A DNA stretch of 64,000 bases from Calliphora vicina (Eukaryota > Arthropoda > Insecta > Diptera > Calliphoridae). Positions 10,793 through 21,661 of this stretch are shown here, piece by piece. A model generated the notes under the pieces. It searched no databases. It worked only from the letters and a program-made list of their open reading frames with translations, and was not told the DNA's origin. The stretch is from assembly GCF_958450345.1 (NCBI RefSeq), contig NC_088783.1:89662395-89726394 (forward strand), read 5' to 3'. Position numbers and translations under genes: made by a program. Numbering within the stretch: position 1 is the stretch's first letter; each line of letters begins with the position of its first letter.

Positions 10793-11366
10793 TGTTACGT
10801 TTTAACCATTTCAAAACGTTGGTTTATTTCCTTTAAATAAACCGGATACTTTTGATTGCAAATAAAAGCCGTTTAGTAGTTTGAAAATTGTAACAACTCT
10901 TTATTTAAAATGTACAACAACAGAATTAAACAGTCACTCAGTGTTTTTTTTTATACACGTTTATAAATTCGCAGAAATACAGACACACTTTATAATGTAC
11001 ACGAATTTACTTGAAAAATACAGCACACTTTAAGGCACTCAGTTGATGTTTATTCGAATAGCGTCTCTGATAAACTCACTAACACTGCCATCTGCACTCT
11101 AGATTGCTCTTTAACTGTCAAAGCTCGTATATTCTAGAGCTTTCTAATACATACGCCATCTGTGGTGTACTTTCTACAATGTTCTTTAACTGAATATTCG
11201 AATTCGAATATACGGTCGCAGCAAACAGATCAATAGTCAACTGAAAGCTTTTATTCAATGTTAATAATGCCCACAGATATGTTATAGTTTGAGAGGCACT
11301 GCTATTTGAAAGCATTATGCAACTTTTAAAATCGTTATATTTGAATTCAATTACAATTTCGTAACA
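10793..11366 (-). repeat. Solo LTR, family 1, TATA box deleted
   Basis: It runs TGTTACG...CGTAACA, reversed relative to the LTR at 1552, with a perfect 4-bp duplication GTAT at 10789-10792 and 11367-11370. No internal sequence accompanies it, so LTR-LTR recombination removed a full element. Compared with the LTRs at 1552 and 44222 it lacks about 28 bp containing TATAAATA, leaving it without its core promoter. Confidence 0.93.
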
Positions 11367-12345
11367 GTATGAAATATGAATTTAGTTTTTCAAGTAAAAA
11401 TGTGTTTTTTTTAAATTATTGGATATAATTATATTGACCTAATAATACATAAAATTATTTATATTCAACATAAACTACAGTTTATAAAGTATAAGGTTGT
11501 TTAATGACCATATAAAAAATAGGCAATTTTTTGATTTTCAATTGTGTTGGGGCACTTCAAAACAACAAAATAGGTAAGTAATCTTTCGTACGTTTAACTT
11601 ACTCATTAAAAGGCAACATTATATAGCTATGCCATTGAAAACAAAAAAAAATCATACATTATCGCTTTACCTTAATGCGTATGCCTCCTCTAAATTGAAC
11701 GAAGTTTTGACGAAACATTAACTATATTAATATTAATGTCTCTACAAAACTTACAAAATTTAGAATTATTTTTCACTGTGTTATTTTATATTTTTATTTC
11801 AGGATATATGGGAAGGACACGAATGCTTGAAATTTAAATGACAAAATTTTAGGTATGATTATATTTTGCAAATTAAAACATATGGGCCATATTTCATAAC
11901 TTTGCAATAACTCCATCTATTTTGCCCTCTCGTTATATGAACTCACGACATTTTGCGGCGGCAAAATAATAAAATTAAGGACGAATGCGAAGATCTTACA
12001 GGAACATTATGAGGCGATACCTCTGCAATGAGTTTAATAAGATCTTCTTTCCGCAAAATTTGTGAAACTTACATTGTATGTTGGTAAGTTAAAAAGTCTT
12101 TTTCTATTTTTCTTTATATATCTAATGGTGTTTAAAAATACTTTCCGAGAAAGCAATCCAATTTATTGGCTCATATTTGTAGACCAAAATTAAAAAGATT
12201 TTAATTTTAAAGGTTGGAGGTTTAAATTTAGAGATCTACTTTTTCATAGGAAATTTGTATATTTAATCTGCTTTAACTTTTTCAATAAGAGCTATAATTT
12301 TTAAATTAAAACAAGTTTAGTTAAAATGTTGATTTGTGTAAAAAA
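11367..12345. other. AT-rich interval, no gene seen
   Basis: There are stop-rich frames on both strands. A stretch at about 11800-11960 (GGATATATGGGAAGG...TCGTTATATGAACTCACGAC) loosely resembles 43090-43260, suggesting a dispersed repeat. The Helitron/PIF1 helicase scrap begins just to the right. Confidence 0.45.
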
Positions 12346-12445
12346 ATTGTGTAAATTCAAAAAAGTTTTTCCAGTTCCACCTGGAGTGTCCAAAAAAAAT
12401 CCTCCAGTTCCTTCTTTCACAACTTTCATAAGATGTTACGTGTCC
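12346..12445 (-). pseudogene. PIF1/Helitron-type helicase fragment (Walker A)
   Basis: Minus-strand translation of about 12430-12360 reads HLMKVVKEGTGG, FFLDTPGGTGKTF. The run (L)DTPGGTGKT is the Walker A (P-loop) neighbourhood of PIF1-family helicases, most closely the form in animal Helitrons. Only about 30 residues are recognisable. Stops lie just upstream and the downstream sequence decays quickly. No Rep domain is seen, so this is a scrap of an autonomous Helitron or of a PIF1-like pseudogene. Confidence 0.7.
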
Positions 12446-12680
12446 CAAAAAGCATTCTAATAGTGATGCCAACTAACTCACCGGCACACCTAGGGGAAAA
12501 AATCTCACTAAAAAATCTATAAAACAATTGATACATCGAAAAGTAGTTATAGCTGATCAATAACTTACGAATGAACTCGCAACATGGATTGCCATTAAAT
12601 GTTCCTCCATATATTTTTATTGCAATCCCCAAGTACGCATGTCAGCATGTTAACAATGCATTGTTATACCATGTTCACAC
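12446..12680. other. Flank of the long LTR element
   Basis: The 68-residue frame 12632-12426 (-) has no recognised domain and may be upstream helicase debris. The last bases before 12681 (TTCACAC) face the LTR. TTCAC also follows the other LTR at 33478, a possible target duplication with two extra bases here. Confidence 0.4.
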
Positions 12681-13269
12681 TGTAACGAACCAAACCCGTA
12701 AAGGCCCTAACTCTCAAGGGACGGTGCTACCTAACATACCGGGCGTGCTCATGGAAAATGCGGTGGTTCTTGTCCCTTTTGAATTAGTAGTGTTCACTAC
12801 ACAATCATTTAAAATTAGGTAGCTATTTATCGGACCAAATCGACCAATAAAACAAAATTAACGTAAACTAATAATGAAGAAGCTTAGCTGAAGAGGAATA
12901 GATCTTGAATCCCCTTATTATATCTTTACCCTCCCGTCCTTGCTATCTATGATTACATTTCCCAGATAGCCCTAGAATGAACTACCTATAAATTACCTTA
13001 ACTTTTCATGATATGAAAATAATCAACAAAATTAGCAATTCATATTGCAATGTATGAATTTTATTACATATTCAAAAAGGATGGCATTAAATTTAACGAA
13101 CATCAGTTATATAAAAAGAATAATGGTCGATTTAAATTAACTTAAGAAATGTCAAACAAATTTAAAAAAATATTTCTTATTTATGTTATTATTGTAAATA
13201 CTATAAACAAATTCAAAAGAATAATGTAAATAACATAATTTTAACTAACTGTTTTGTTTTTGTTTTTCT

Positions 13270-13625
13270 ATATTATTTTATGTTAATATTAATACCTTAC
13301 AGATACAAATATTTATGTTATTAACATTCATGGTCATTATAATAATATAACCAAAGAAACGAGATTAATTGTTAATATTAAATATAAATGTTAAACTCTA
13401 TGTTAAAATGTTAATAACACAAAATCCAATTTATGTTAATAAAAAAAAATTTGATATTAACAAAAAAGTTACTATGTTAATATTTGGTGAACATGTTACT
13501 AACATAAATACAAATTATGTTCTTAACATACGTTCAAGATGTCAACATAAAGTTTATGTTAACATATTAGGAATATAGTATGTTAGTAACTTTTAATAGA
13601 AAATTTTACAGTGTTTTTGTGTTTA
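13270..13625. promoter_or_regulatory. Dense GTTAAC/ATGTTAAT motif field in LTR
   Basis: A dozen or so variants of ATGTTAAT, GTTAACAT and GTTAATAAC recur over about 350 bp, several palindromic (TATGTTAACATA near 13554-13565). The same field is in the other LTR at about 32105-32430. It could bind a homeodomain-like factor or be a degraded simple repeat. The regulatory role is inference. Confidence 0.4.
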
Positions 13626-13809
13626 TAGAGTGAAAATTTATTTAAAAAAAAAATATATAATAAACTCACCAATTTTTACATCCCACGAAGACTTACAGGC
13701 CTGTTGTCTCTTGGAATCTTGAGTTGTTTAATGCAAAATTTTATAATTTAAATATTCACTCAATGTTATTGTGTTTAAATGAAATTATTAATAAAGTTTA
13801 ACATTAAAT

Positions 13810-14212
13810 CAATGATGTTCATTTCATTGTGCTTTCGCGCTGAGTAACAACACAGATATTCTTATTCTCTTTAAAGAGCATAACAAATGTCTAATTTTTT
13901 TAAGAAATTCATTAAGCATTGTTGTTGGTTGGTTTTTGGACGAAGCATAGCAAACACACGCGTTTCAATTACAATTGAACACAAAACAACAAAGCCAGAA
14001 ATAAATAAAAAATTTGAGAGAATTTCGGACGTATAATGTATATTCTTTTATTTCCTTAAAATTTAAATTACATTCATTTAATAAATTGGTTATATCTGGC
14101 AAAAATTCTAAAAAACATTCTTTATTTTGTTCTTATTTTAAGTGTTTGACATTATGTTTGCTGGGTAGCTCTCTCACCAATACATCTTCATTTTTATTTT
14201 TGAACATCACTG
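13810..14212. mobile_element. hAT MITE in the 3' LTR
   Basis: The inverted ends are CAATGATGTTCA and, reversed, CAGTGATGTTCA. A perfect 8-bp duplication CATTAAAT lies at 13802-13809 and 14213-14220. The other LTR (near 32640) has the empty site with a single CATTAAAT, which proves the insertion. The 403 bp hold no transposase. Confidence 0.93.
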
Positions 14213-14506
14213 CATTAAATTAAGATGTTATTCAAAAGTTTAACAGAAAATCACAACTGTTAATAACATAAAAAAAAATTTAAAAAAATTAAAACCAAAA
14301 ACTAACAACAAAAACAAAAAAATTAATAAAGAAGTGATATGAGATGAGGAATTAAGGTAGATTACGATTGTAACAAAAATAAACTCATGATAAATTGAAG
14401 ATTAGAAAAAAAATATTTGTTAGGTGCCAGAGAGATTAGGTTTCGAGGATGTCAAAAGTTTTTAATTTTAAAATAAGGATATTTGATTTTTGTGTACGTT
14501 ATTCAC

Positions 14507-14526
14507 GTCATCTGTAACCAGATGAC
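14507..14526. repeat. Perfect 8-bp stem hairpin in LTR
   Basis: GTCATCTG and CAGATGAC are separated by 4 bases. It is also in the other LTR (near 32930-32950). Function unknown. Confidence 0.6.
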
Positions 14527-14801
14527 TTTAATTGATCAGATTGTTTTTTTATAATTTTGTTTCTCCTTTTGATGAACAGTGAACTTATTAGATGAGGAAA
14601 GATGTAATTATTGATGGAGGATTAAATTGCTTGATGAAATATGTAACTTATGTCAAATTTTACGTAAAATTTGAGAATATTATGTTTGGGTTTCTTGATA
14701 ATCGTCTGGAGCTGATGGTGGGTATTGTCCCGTTCCAACAAGGAATGCTACTTTTTCTTTCCTTAAGTACTTGAAATTTTAGCCTCAAAATTAAAAGATA
14801 T

Positions 14802-14837
14802 CCAGGTCCTTGTAATATTCAAAGACAAAGGACCTGG
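14802..14837. repeat. 10-bp stem hairpin in LTR
   Basis: CCAGGTCCTT (14802-14811) pairs with AAGGACCTGG (14828-14837). Both arms are kept in the other LTR (33225-33234 and 33251-33260), although the loop has changed. Possible RNA structure or protein site. Confidence 0.6.
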
Positions 14838-15132
14838 GAGATTAGCACAAGAGAATCACACTATAAAACTATAAAACAGAATAAAACGGAAATTAAGTAA
14901 AGAAAACTAAAATTTTAACAAATGAGATTTTTCTTACCACTACTCTTTTTGAATTATGAAAATAAATTGAAGATAAAAGGATGTTTCCTTCTAGGCACAA
15001 AATTCGTGATATTGCGCTTAAAATAATTAAAACTTTACACAAAAAAAAATTCAAAATTCTTTCGAATTTTATATGTACTCCTTAATTTTGTCACGAATCA
15101 AACAAAATTCGTCTTGTCGTTAAACAAAAGAA

Positions 15133-16137
15133 TCAGATTCTGCCAAATCCGTTAGTAAACATATTTTGTCCAAAGACTATTTGGTACGGTGTCCTTCCTA
15201 TGGATTGATGTATACTATTATGCAATGAACAGTTAATACTAGGCAAATATTTATCCCACAAGCGCTGATCCTCCCTAACATAACTTCTTAAAGCTTCGTT
15301 AATTGAACGGTTTACCCGTTCGCTTGCATTTGATTGTAGACTATATACAGCAGTCAAGATGTGTTCTATGCCATTTTTCCTCAAAAATGTTTCAAATTCC
15401 TTACTCTTGAACTGAGAGCCGTTGTCTGAAACAATAATCTCAGGCACTCCGTAGCAACAAAAAATTTCCGTCCGTAAAAAATCAATAATTAATTTAGAAA
15501 CGAATTTTTTTAAAGGTTTTAAAAATGTAAATTTAGAAAAGTGGTCTAAAACTATTAGTATGCCTATGTGTCCAGCTTTAGTCCTGGGCAAGGGTCCAAT
15601 TAAATCCACATATAAACGTTGGAATGGTCTCTCTCTTATTACCATCTCGCCCATTGGTGGTCTTAATGACATGGTCGGAGTTTTGGATGTCTTACACAAA
15701 TCACAATTTAATATGTAAGTCTTGACATCTGTCACCAGTCCTGGCCAATAAAAATACCTTCTTATTCTTTCTAAAGTTTTGGCAATACCGCCATGCGCAG
15801 AGTTAGGTATATCATGAGCGCAGTATATAACATCATGACGTAGCTCACTGGGTACAAAAAGTTTCCAAGAGTCCGATTCATCAAGATCACCTGAGGAAAA
15901 TATTACTCTTTTATAAATGTACTTATGAGCACGTGAAAGAGTGTCAGGCACTATATTATCCTTTCCTCTTCTATGTTCGATGGAAAAATTAAATCCTTGG
16001 AGCTTCAAAGACCATCTAGCCAGCCTACCCGACAGATCCCTTTGGCCCATTAACCACTTAAGGCTTGCGTGGTCGGTAACAACTTTGAACTCTTGTCCTT
16101 CTATGTATGGTCTAAATTTTTTTATTGCTACCACCAC
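15133..16137 (-). pseudogene. Element 2 pol: RNase H end and integrase
   Basis: Frame of 334 residues: the RNase H second half (TDHASLKWLMGQ, DTLSRAHK), the integrase HHCC finger (AHDIPNSAHGGI to CDLCKTSKT), and the DDE core (VDLIGPLPRTKAGH, IVSDNGSQFKS, ASERVNRSINEAL). It ends at about FGQNMF near 15150. The C-terminal GPY/F-type region present in the sibling element (26525-26896) is absent, and the 3' LTR starts about 60 bp on. Relative to the sibling, about 50 residues between RNase H and the zinc finger are deleted in frame. Strand transfer activity is unlikely without the tail. Confidence 0.88.
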
Positions 16138-16590
16138 AGCGAGACACTCAAGTTCGGTAATTGTATAATTACGTTGACTTTATTTAATTTCTGAGATATA
16201 TATGCAATAGGTCTTTCATTGCCATTGTCATCCTTTTGCGCCAATACTGCACCTATGCCATAAGTGCTAGCATCGCATTGCAAAATAAATGGTTTCTCAT
16301 AATCAGGATGTGTAAGTAATGGTGCAGTTGTCAGTCTAGTTTTTAATTCTTTGAAAGCCACATCAGCTTCATCATTCCACTTGAAAATCTTTTTCTTTGT
16401 CAATAGCTCTGTCAGTGGGAACGTCAATGTTGAATAATCTTGTATGAAACGTCGGTACCAACCGGTCATTCCCAAGAATCGTCTTAAGTGTCGAATTGGT
16501 TGTGGTACCGGAAATTCCTGAATGGCTCTAACTTTGTCGTTGTCCACCTGTAATGTTCCATTTCCTACAATGTAACCAAGATATTTAACT
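16128..16590 (-). pseudogene. Element 2 pol: RT connection and RNase H start
   Basis: The frame covering 16547-16128 encodes VRAIQEFPVPQPIRHLRRFLGMTGWYRRF, the typical RT/RNase H junction here split for length, then QCDASTYGIGAVLAQ with the first catalytic Asp of RNase H and PIAYISQKLN. A frameshift near 16170 separates it from the 16137-15133 frame. Confidence 0.85.
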
Positions 16591-16751
16591 TTATTGAGAG
16601 CAAAACTGCTCTATTTGACATTTATAGTTAACCCTGCCTTCCTCAATTGTGTAGCCACCTCCATCAGGTGTTAAATGTTCGTCGAAGTTTGCTGAAACAA
16701 TTAAAAGGTCGTCAAGATACACGAAAACATGAGACTTCAATTTATACGTAA
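16591..16751 (-). pseudogene. Element 2 pol: RT palm with YLDD
   Basis: Minus-strand TYKLKSHVFVYLDDLLIVS carries the catalytic YLDD. FDEHLT follows, and then the frame shifts +1 at GATGGAG into MEVATQLRKAGLTINVK. The same shift is found at the same place in the sibling element (about 24870). The 5' side of this piece is cut by the Helitron, whose CTAG end sits at 16752. Confidence 0.85.
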
Positions 16752-17149
16752 CTAGCTGACCCGGTGCGCTTCGCCACCCCAATTAGAAGAAAGAAATAGT
16801 ACTATCAAGTCTCACTTTGTGAATCTAATTGTAAATGTCTAATTTCATATTTCTGGGTCCATTATTATAGAAAATGCAAAATGTGTTCCTAAATTTAAAT
16901 TTTTAGGTTTATTATTATTATAAAATATTCAAAAAGTACCATTGCAATAAGGAAATAGTACCATTGATTATCACTTTTAAATTCGCATTCACTAAACCAT
17001 AGTTTGAATTTTAGATTTGTATATCATTTCCTATATTATCAACTAATTTTGTTTCTATAATACTTAATATTAAATAAATTATCACAAAACCGAAACCGAT
17101 CGGTTTTTAATTTTTTAAAACCGAAACCGCGGTTTTGAAATTCTTCGAT

Positions 17150-18015
17150 TTTTTGGAAACTCTAGGTCCATTATTATAGGAAATTCAAAAAAGTACCCAT
17201 GAGAATAAAGAAAACGTACCACGAAGTATGCCCTTGAATTTTCACTCACTTGGGACCAAATACGCCTAATTTCATATTTTATGTCCATTATTACAGAAAA
17301 TTCAAAAAGTACCATTAGGATATACAAAAAGTACCAAAAATGGTACTTTTTATTTTAATGGTACAAAAAGTACCATTAGAATAAAGAAAAAGTACCAAAA
17401 AGTCTCCCCCTAGAATTCTCACTGACTTATGACCTTGTAAGCTTAATTTCATGTTTTTAAGTTCATTGTTATAGAAAATTCAAAAAAGTACCATTAGAAT
17501 AAACAAAAAGTACCAAAAAGTCTCCCCCTAGAATTCTCACTCACTTAGGACCATATATCCTTAACTTCATATTTCTATGTCCATTATTACAGACAATTCA
17601 AAAAGTACCATTAGAATATAGAAAAAGTACCAAAAAACCCACACTTGTGGTTTCCCACTCACTCGGTTCCATATAAGCTTTATTTCATGTTTCTAGGTTC
17701 ATTGGTGAAGAAATTACAAAAAGTACCAATCGAATAAAGAAAAAGTACCAAAAAGTCTCCCCCTAGAATTCTCACTCACTTAGGAACATATATGCTTAAT
17801 TTCATGTTTCTAAGTCCATAGTTATAGAAAATTCAAAAAAGTACCATGTTTCTAGGTTCATTGGCGAAGAAATTACAAAAAGTACCATTCCAATAAAGAA
17901 AAAGTACCAAACAGTCTCCCCCTAGAATTCTCACTCACTTAGTACCATATATGTTTAATTTTATGTTTCTAAGTCCATTGTTATACAAATTTCAAAAAAG
18001 TACCATTAGAAGAAC
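17150..18015. repeat. ~118-bp tandem satellite inside the Helitron
   Basis: Units share AGTCTCCCCCTAGAATTCTC, an AAAAAGTACC pair and TTTCATGTTTCTAAGTCC. Unit starts at about 17401, 17519, 17637 and 17754 are about 118 bp apart, and a further unit at about 17912 follows after 158 bp. GTACC motifs continue to about 18830. Helitrons often carry such tandem arrays. Confidence 0.8.
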
Positions 18016-19065
18016 AAAAAAAGTACCTATAGTTCAGTTCACACATTTTGGTACCTAAATATTATCCCCTATTCCTAACACTAACATCACTCAGATACAT
18101 ATCAGCTAACTTTAAAAGCCGATAACTGAAATAATTTAAAATGTTAAAAAAGTACCATTAGGTGAAAAGTACCAATTTCCCTTATCTTCCTTGAACACCC
18201 CTCAAGTTTGAAATTTAAAAATATTCCATTTTGCCAAAATTGTTTATGCTACAGGCATGTCTCAAAATATTAAAATCTGTGTTAATGTGCCCAAGAATAA
18301 ATATGTTTTAAAAAAGTACCAAACTGTTTACCCGGATTTGGCCCAATATACACCTTGGTACTCGAGTTCCAAATAACACCCTGTTAGTTAATTTTTGTAT
18401 GAATCCAGGAACCAACGTTAAAAAAATTATCAAAATTGGCTTAATAATTTCAAATATAATGTATTTTCCCGATTTTATCCCCTTTTTGGTACCTTTTTTA
18501 TCCCCATTGAGGTGGTAAAATTTTATTCAAATAAATTTCTGTAACGTGGTGGGAGCTCATAATAAAATATTCGTATGTCTATGTCAAATTATAGAAAAAC
18601 ATATTTTATGAAAAAGTACCAAAAATAAACACAATTTTTATCCCTTAAGGGTTCGAATTTCCAAAAAGTACCAAACTTATATTTTTTATTTTTTGATAAG
18701 TAAAGAATACGATTTAAAATTTGATTCTATGTTTATTGGTTTAAAAGATACATAGGGTGTCAAAAAAGTACCAAAATACAGTTTTTACCCGTTTTCTCCC
18801 CTAAAAGTTTCGAATTTCGAAAAAGTACGAAACACCTGTCAGCTTATTTTTTGAATGGAGTAACATGCAATTTTAAGTTTTTTTGTATCTTTATTAGTTT
18901 TTAAGATATAAGGTTACCGAATTTACCCGTTTTTACCCTTTTTTACCCCCTAAACATTCGAATTTCCAAAAATCCCTTCTTATCGGATCGTTTTGGGGAG
19001 GGAGGAACCCACAGTTAAAATTTCATGATTATAGCTTCATCAGTTTGGGCTGTGCGATGATGAAT

Positions 19066-19089
19066 CAGTCAGTCAGTCAGTCAGTCAGT
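19066..19089. repeat. CAGT microsatellite
   Basis: About six copies of a TCAG/CAGT tetranucleotide near the Helitron 5' end. Confidence 0.8.
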
Positions 19090-19114
19090 AACGTTACTAT
19101 TTTATATATATAGA

Positions 19115-19208
19115 TAACCATGTCCATTAGTCTGCACAACGACTGCGGTGCATTACACAGTCCAAACGGCATTCTTGTAAACTGGTACAACGGCCGATTT
19201 GGGACTGT
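19115..19208 (-). pseudogene. Element 2 pol: RT palm piece between two insertions
   Basis: This 94-bp stretch encodes TVPNRPLYQFTRMPFGLCNAP and then LCRLMDMV, the segment between AFTV (at 28660) and YKLKSH (at 16751). It is all that separates the Helitron from the nested LTR element and shows that both entered the same RT gene. Confidence 0.9.
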
Positions 19209-20896
19209 TGTGAGGTCCATTCATAATCAAAATTATTCATTGGGAAATAAATACTTTTAGAAATTTAAAATATAAATTATTTTACTCAGCTTTGAAAATA
19301 TATATGAAAAATTTTCATTTGGATTTTGAAAGCATTTCAATAAACATATTTTCTTTGAGAAATTCCGAAAAATTTAGAAAAAATACTAAAAATAAAAAAA
19401 AGGATTTTTAATACAAATCATATAAAATATAAAGGACATTTCTCTATAAGTGGCTATCTTTGAGGATCTGGAGTTTTATAAAAATAATTTTTTTTGGAAA
19501 GATTATAACTAAAATATTAATTTTATAAATTTGGTGGTGAGTTATAGTAAAAATATAAATATATCGTTATCAAAATAAAGAAACAAATTTATCTTGTTCA
19601 GCTATAAATCCAATTTGTGAGCATTCAATTTCTCAGCATCCAATTTCTGAGCATCCAATTTCTGAGCATCCAATATTCAATTGATTCCAACAATTCAAAT
19701 TGGATAATATAAAACTGCATCCAAAACATACATCCAGAAATTTCAAAGAAGCGGAATTAAGAAGTTTGAATTCAATTCTTTTAATGCAACAGATTGGCAT
19801 ATTTAAAAGCGTGATAATTAAACATTTCAATTTTCAAATAACTAATATCGCAATAATTGACAAACCTAATACTAATACTAACTTAATACTAACTACTATT
19901 TACATATAACGATAATTATAATCGCCATTTACCATTTTTTTTATTTGTTTGCTATTTTTTTTTGTTTTAAATAATATAAATTTTGTTATAAAATATTGTA
20001 ATAGAATACATAAAACACATTCAAAATATACTTATACACTAATCTCTACACAACAATTCACATACATATATACACTTACACATACATACATACTTACATA
20101 AACAATAATTTAATATACACTTAACATTTTTATATAATTTTGTTATAAAATGGGAACATTTGAATATCGCGATTTAGAAATGTCAAGAACATCAGGCCTG
20201 CTGTTATCTTCGAATTAAATTTGGTGAGCTATATTTTTATCTTATTCTAAATTCTCATTTTATTTTTATTATTTACATTTTATCATTTAAAATAATTTCA
20301 AATTCAAAATTAACTTTGTTTATTTATTAATATTATTGAGAATCATGTTAATAACATTTCAAACCTTAATTTTTACATTGTTAAATATTGAATAATTTTC
20401 TTTTGAATTTGAAATTACATATTGAAATAAACAACAAAAACAACAAAAAGAAAACATATACTTACACTATACGATAATTATTAAATTTAACAATTTTTTT
20501 ATTACCAATGTTATAAAACTTTTAATAAATCATGTTATTGTTTATAATGATTAATTAAATTGGTTATTAATTCCACGAAAAGTTAATCTTCGATAGTTAG
20601 TTAAACATGTTCGGGCTATCTACTAGAATATTGTATTAAGATAGCATGGTAGGGAGGGTATTAGACCTTGAAGAAATCTCATCCAATTCTTCATTTGACT
20701 TGACTTGTCTTTATTCATTTATTTTTTGTTATAGTTAATGTAATGTAAGCTACCTATTTTAAATTTAATAGTTGATGGTTTTTAATCGGTTTAAAGGAAA
20801 CAAGATCTCCACCCCAATATCCCTGAGCACGGCCGGAAAAAGATAGGTAGCATTGATTTCCTTTCATACCGAGCATTATTAGTTTGAACCGTCACA
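19209..20896 (+). repeat. 5' LTR of element 3
   Basis: It runs TGTGAGG...CGTCACA with inverted TGTGA/TCACA ends. It contains three to four AGCATCCAATTTCTG 15-bp repeats (about 19620-19675). Short open frames on both strands (for example 19633-19830 and 19700-19909) occur identically in the 3' LTR and look non-coding. Confidence 0.92.
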
Positions 20897-20905
20897 TAAA
20901 TTTAA

Positions 20906-20924
20906 TGGCGCCCAACGTGGGGCC
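20906..20924 (+). promoter_or_regulatory. Primer-binding site, tRNA-Lys type
   Basis: TGGCGCCCAACGTGGGGCC starts 9 bases after the LTR. Its first 18 bases match the known primer-binding sequence complementary to the 3' end of tRNA-Lys1,2. Element 2 uses the same site. Confidence 0.82.
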
Positions 20925-21537
20925 TCAGCTTAAAAGAACTGTGAATTATAAAAATAAAAAAAAAAATAAATACAATTTTGCTGATGCTCCAAAATAATCC
21001 GTGACATTAACTACATTTTTTATTTTGGTTTTATAATTAAAGCTAGATTATTATTAAAATATATTGGATTTTTGGATATTCTCTTAATGGAATTTCTAAA
21101 CCAAACATTTAATAATAATCATTTTATATACATTCTTGTTATTTTGTTGAAGATTTTATTCTGGAATATTTCTTAGTATATACTCACATAATAAACAAGC
21201 AATTTTGGATAACTTTATTATTTTTGTCAAAATTTGCACATAATTATTGTTATGATAAGGATTTTTGTATCTGATTGATTATGGATACTTACCAATCTAA
21301 GAATAATTATGATTTTTATACTTATAAACTTTTTCTTGTGAGATTTTCTTTTTGAATCTTACCATTTCAAAAATTACTCGAAGAAAAATTTATAAAAATC
21401 ATCATTATCATTTATTATAATTTTATTTTTATTTTGAAGATAAGTCAACATTTTTTTTATTAATTTTAACTAACTATTGTAAAAGATTTAACTTAGTAGT
21501 GGAATATTTTATTAAATTGAAATTTTAATTCTTAAAT
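20925..21537 (+). other. Leader of element 3
   Basis: About 610 bp of AT-rich untranslated leader between the primer site and the gag ATG. No open frame is recognised. A packaging signal would be expected here but cannot be identified by eye. Confidence 0.6.
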
Positions 21538-21661
21538 ATGCCATTGACACGTAGTAGTGACAATTTATTGAATATTGATGAGCCCACTAATGTCAGCTTT
21601 ACTGTAGATATGGATTCATCGAATGTTCACCAGACTTCTCAAGGACGATTGAATAAGAAAA

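Larger units (their letters stand above)
12681..15076 (-). repeat. 3' LTR of element 2 (with MITE inside)
   Basis: It aligns with 31514-33478. It is longer because of the 403-bp hAT MITE plus its 8-bp duplication, and a few small indels. Its + left end is TGTAACGAACC. The right end is placed where the two LTRs stop matching (TTTTATATGT), next to an AAGGAGT purine tract read on minus. Open frames inside (for example 13369-13578 and 14592-14774) recur in the other LTR and are not genes. Confidence 0.88.
16752..19114 (-). mobile_element. Non-autonomous Helitron
   Basis: Read on minus, it starts TCTATATATATAAA and ends GGGTCAGCTAG, with a short GC-rich hairpin (GGTGGC...GCACC) about 10 bp before the end. 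It lies between host A and T with no duplication. TC at 5', CTRR plus hairpin at 3' and an A/T target are Helitron hallmarks. Discounting it, the RT frame of element 2 runs on from LMDMV to YKLKSHVFVYLDD. There is no Rep/helicase. The middle is filled with a GTACC-bearing satellite and a CAGT microsatellite near the 5' end. Confidence 0.8.

Noticed and set aside
13369..14774. Open frames 13369-13578 and 14592-14774, also at 32202 and 33015
   Set aside because: They are inside the LTR pair of element 2, and the first is made of the GTTAAC motif field. No codon or domain evidence.
19633..19909. Open frames 19633-19830 (-) and 19700-19909 (+), also at 27415-27676
   Set aside because: They lie in the two LTRs of element 3, overlap each other on opposite strands, have no known domain and repeat only because the LTR repeats.
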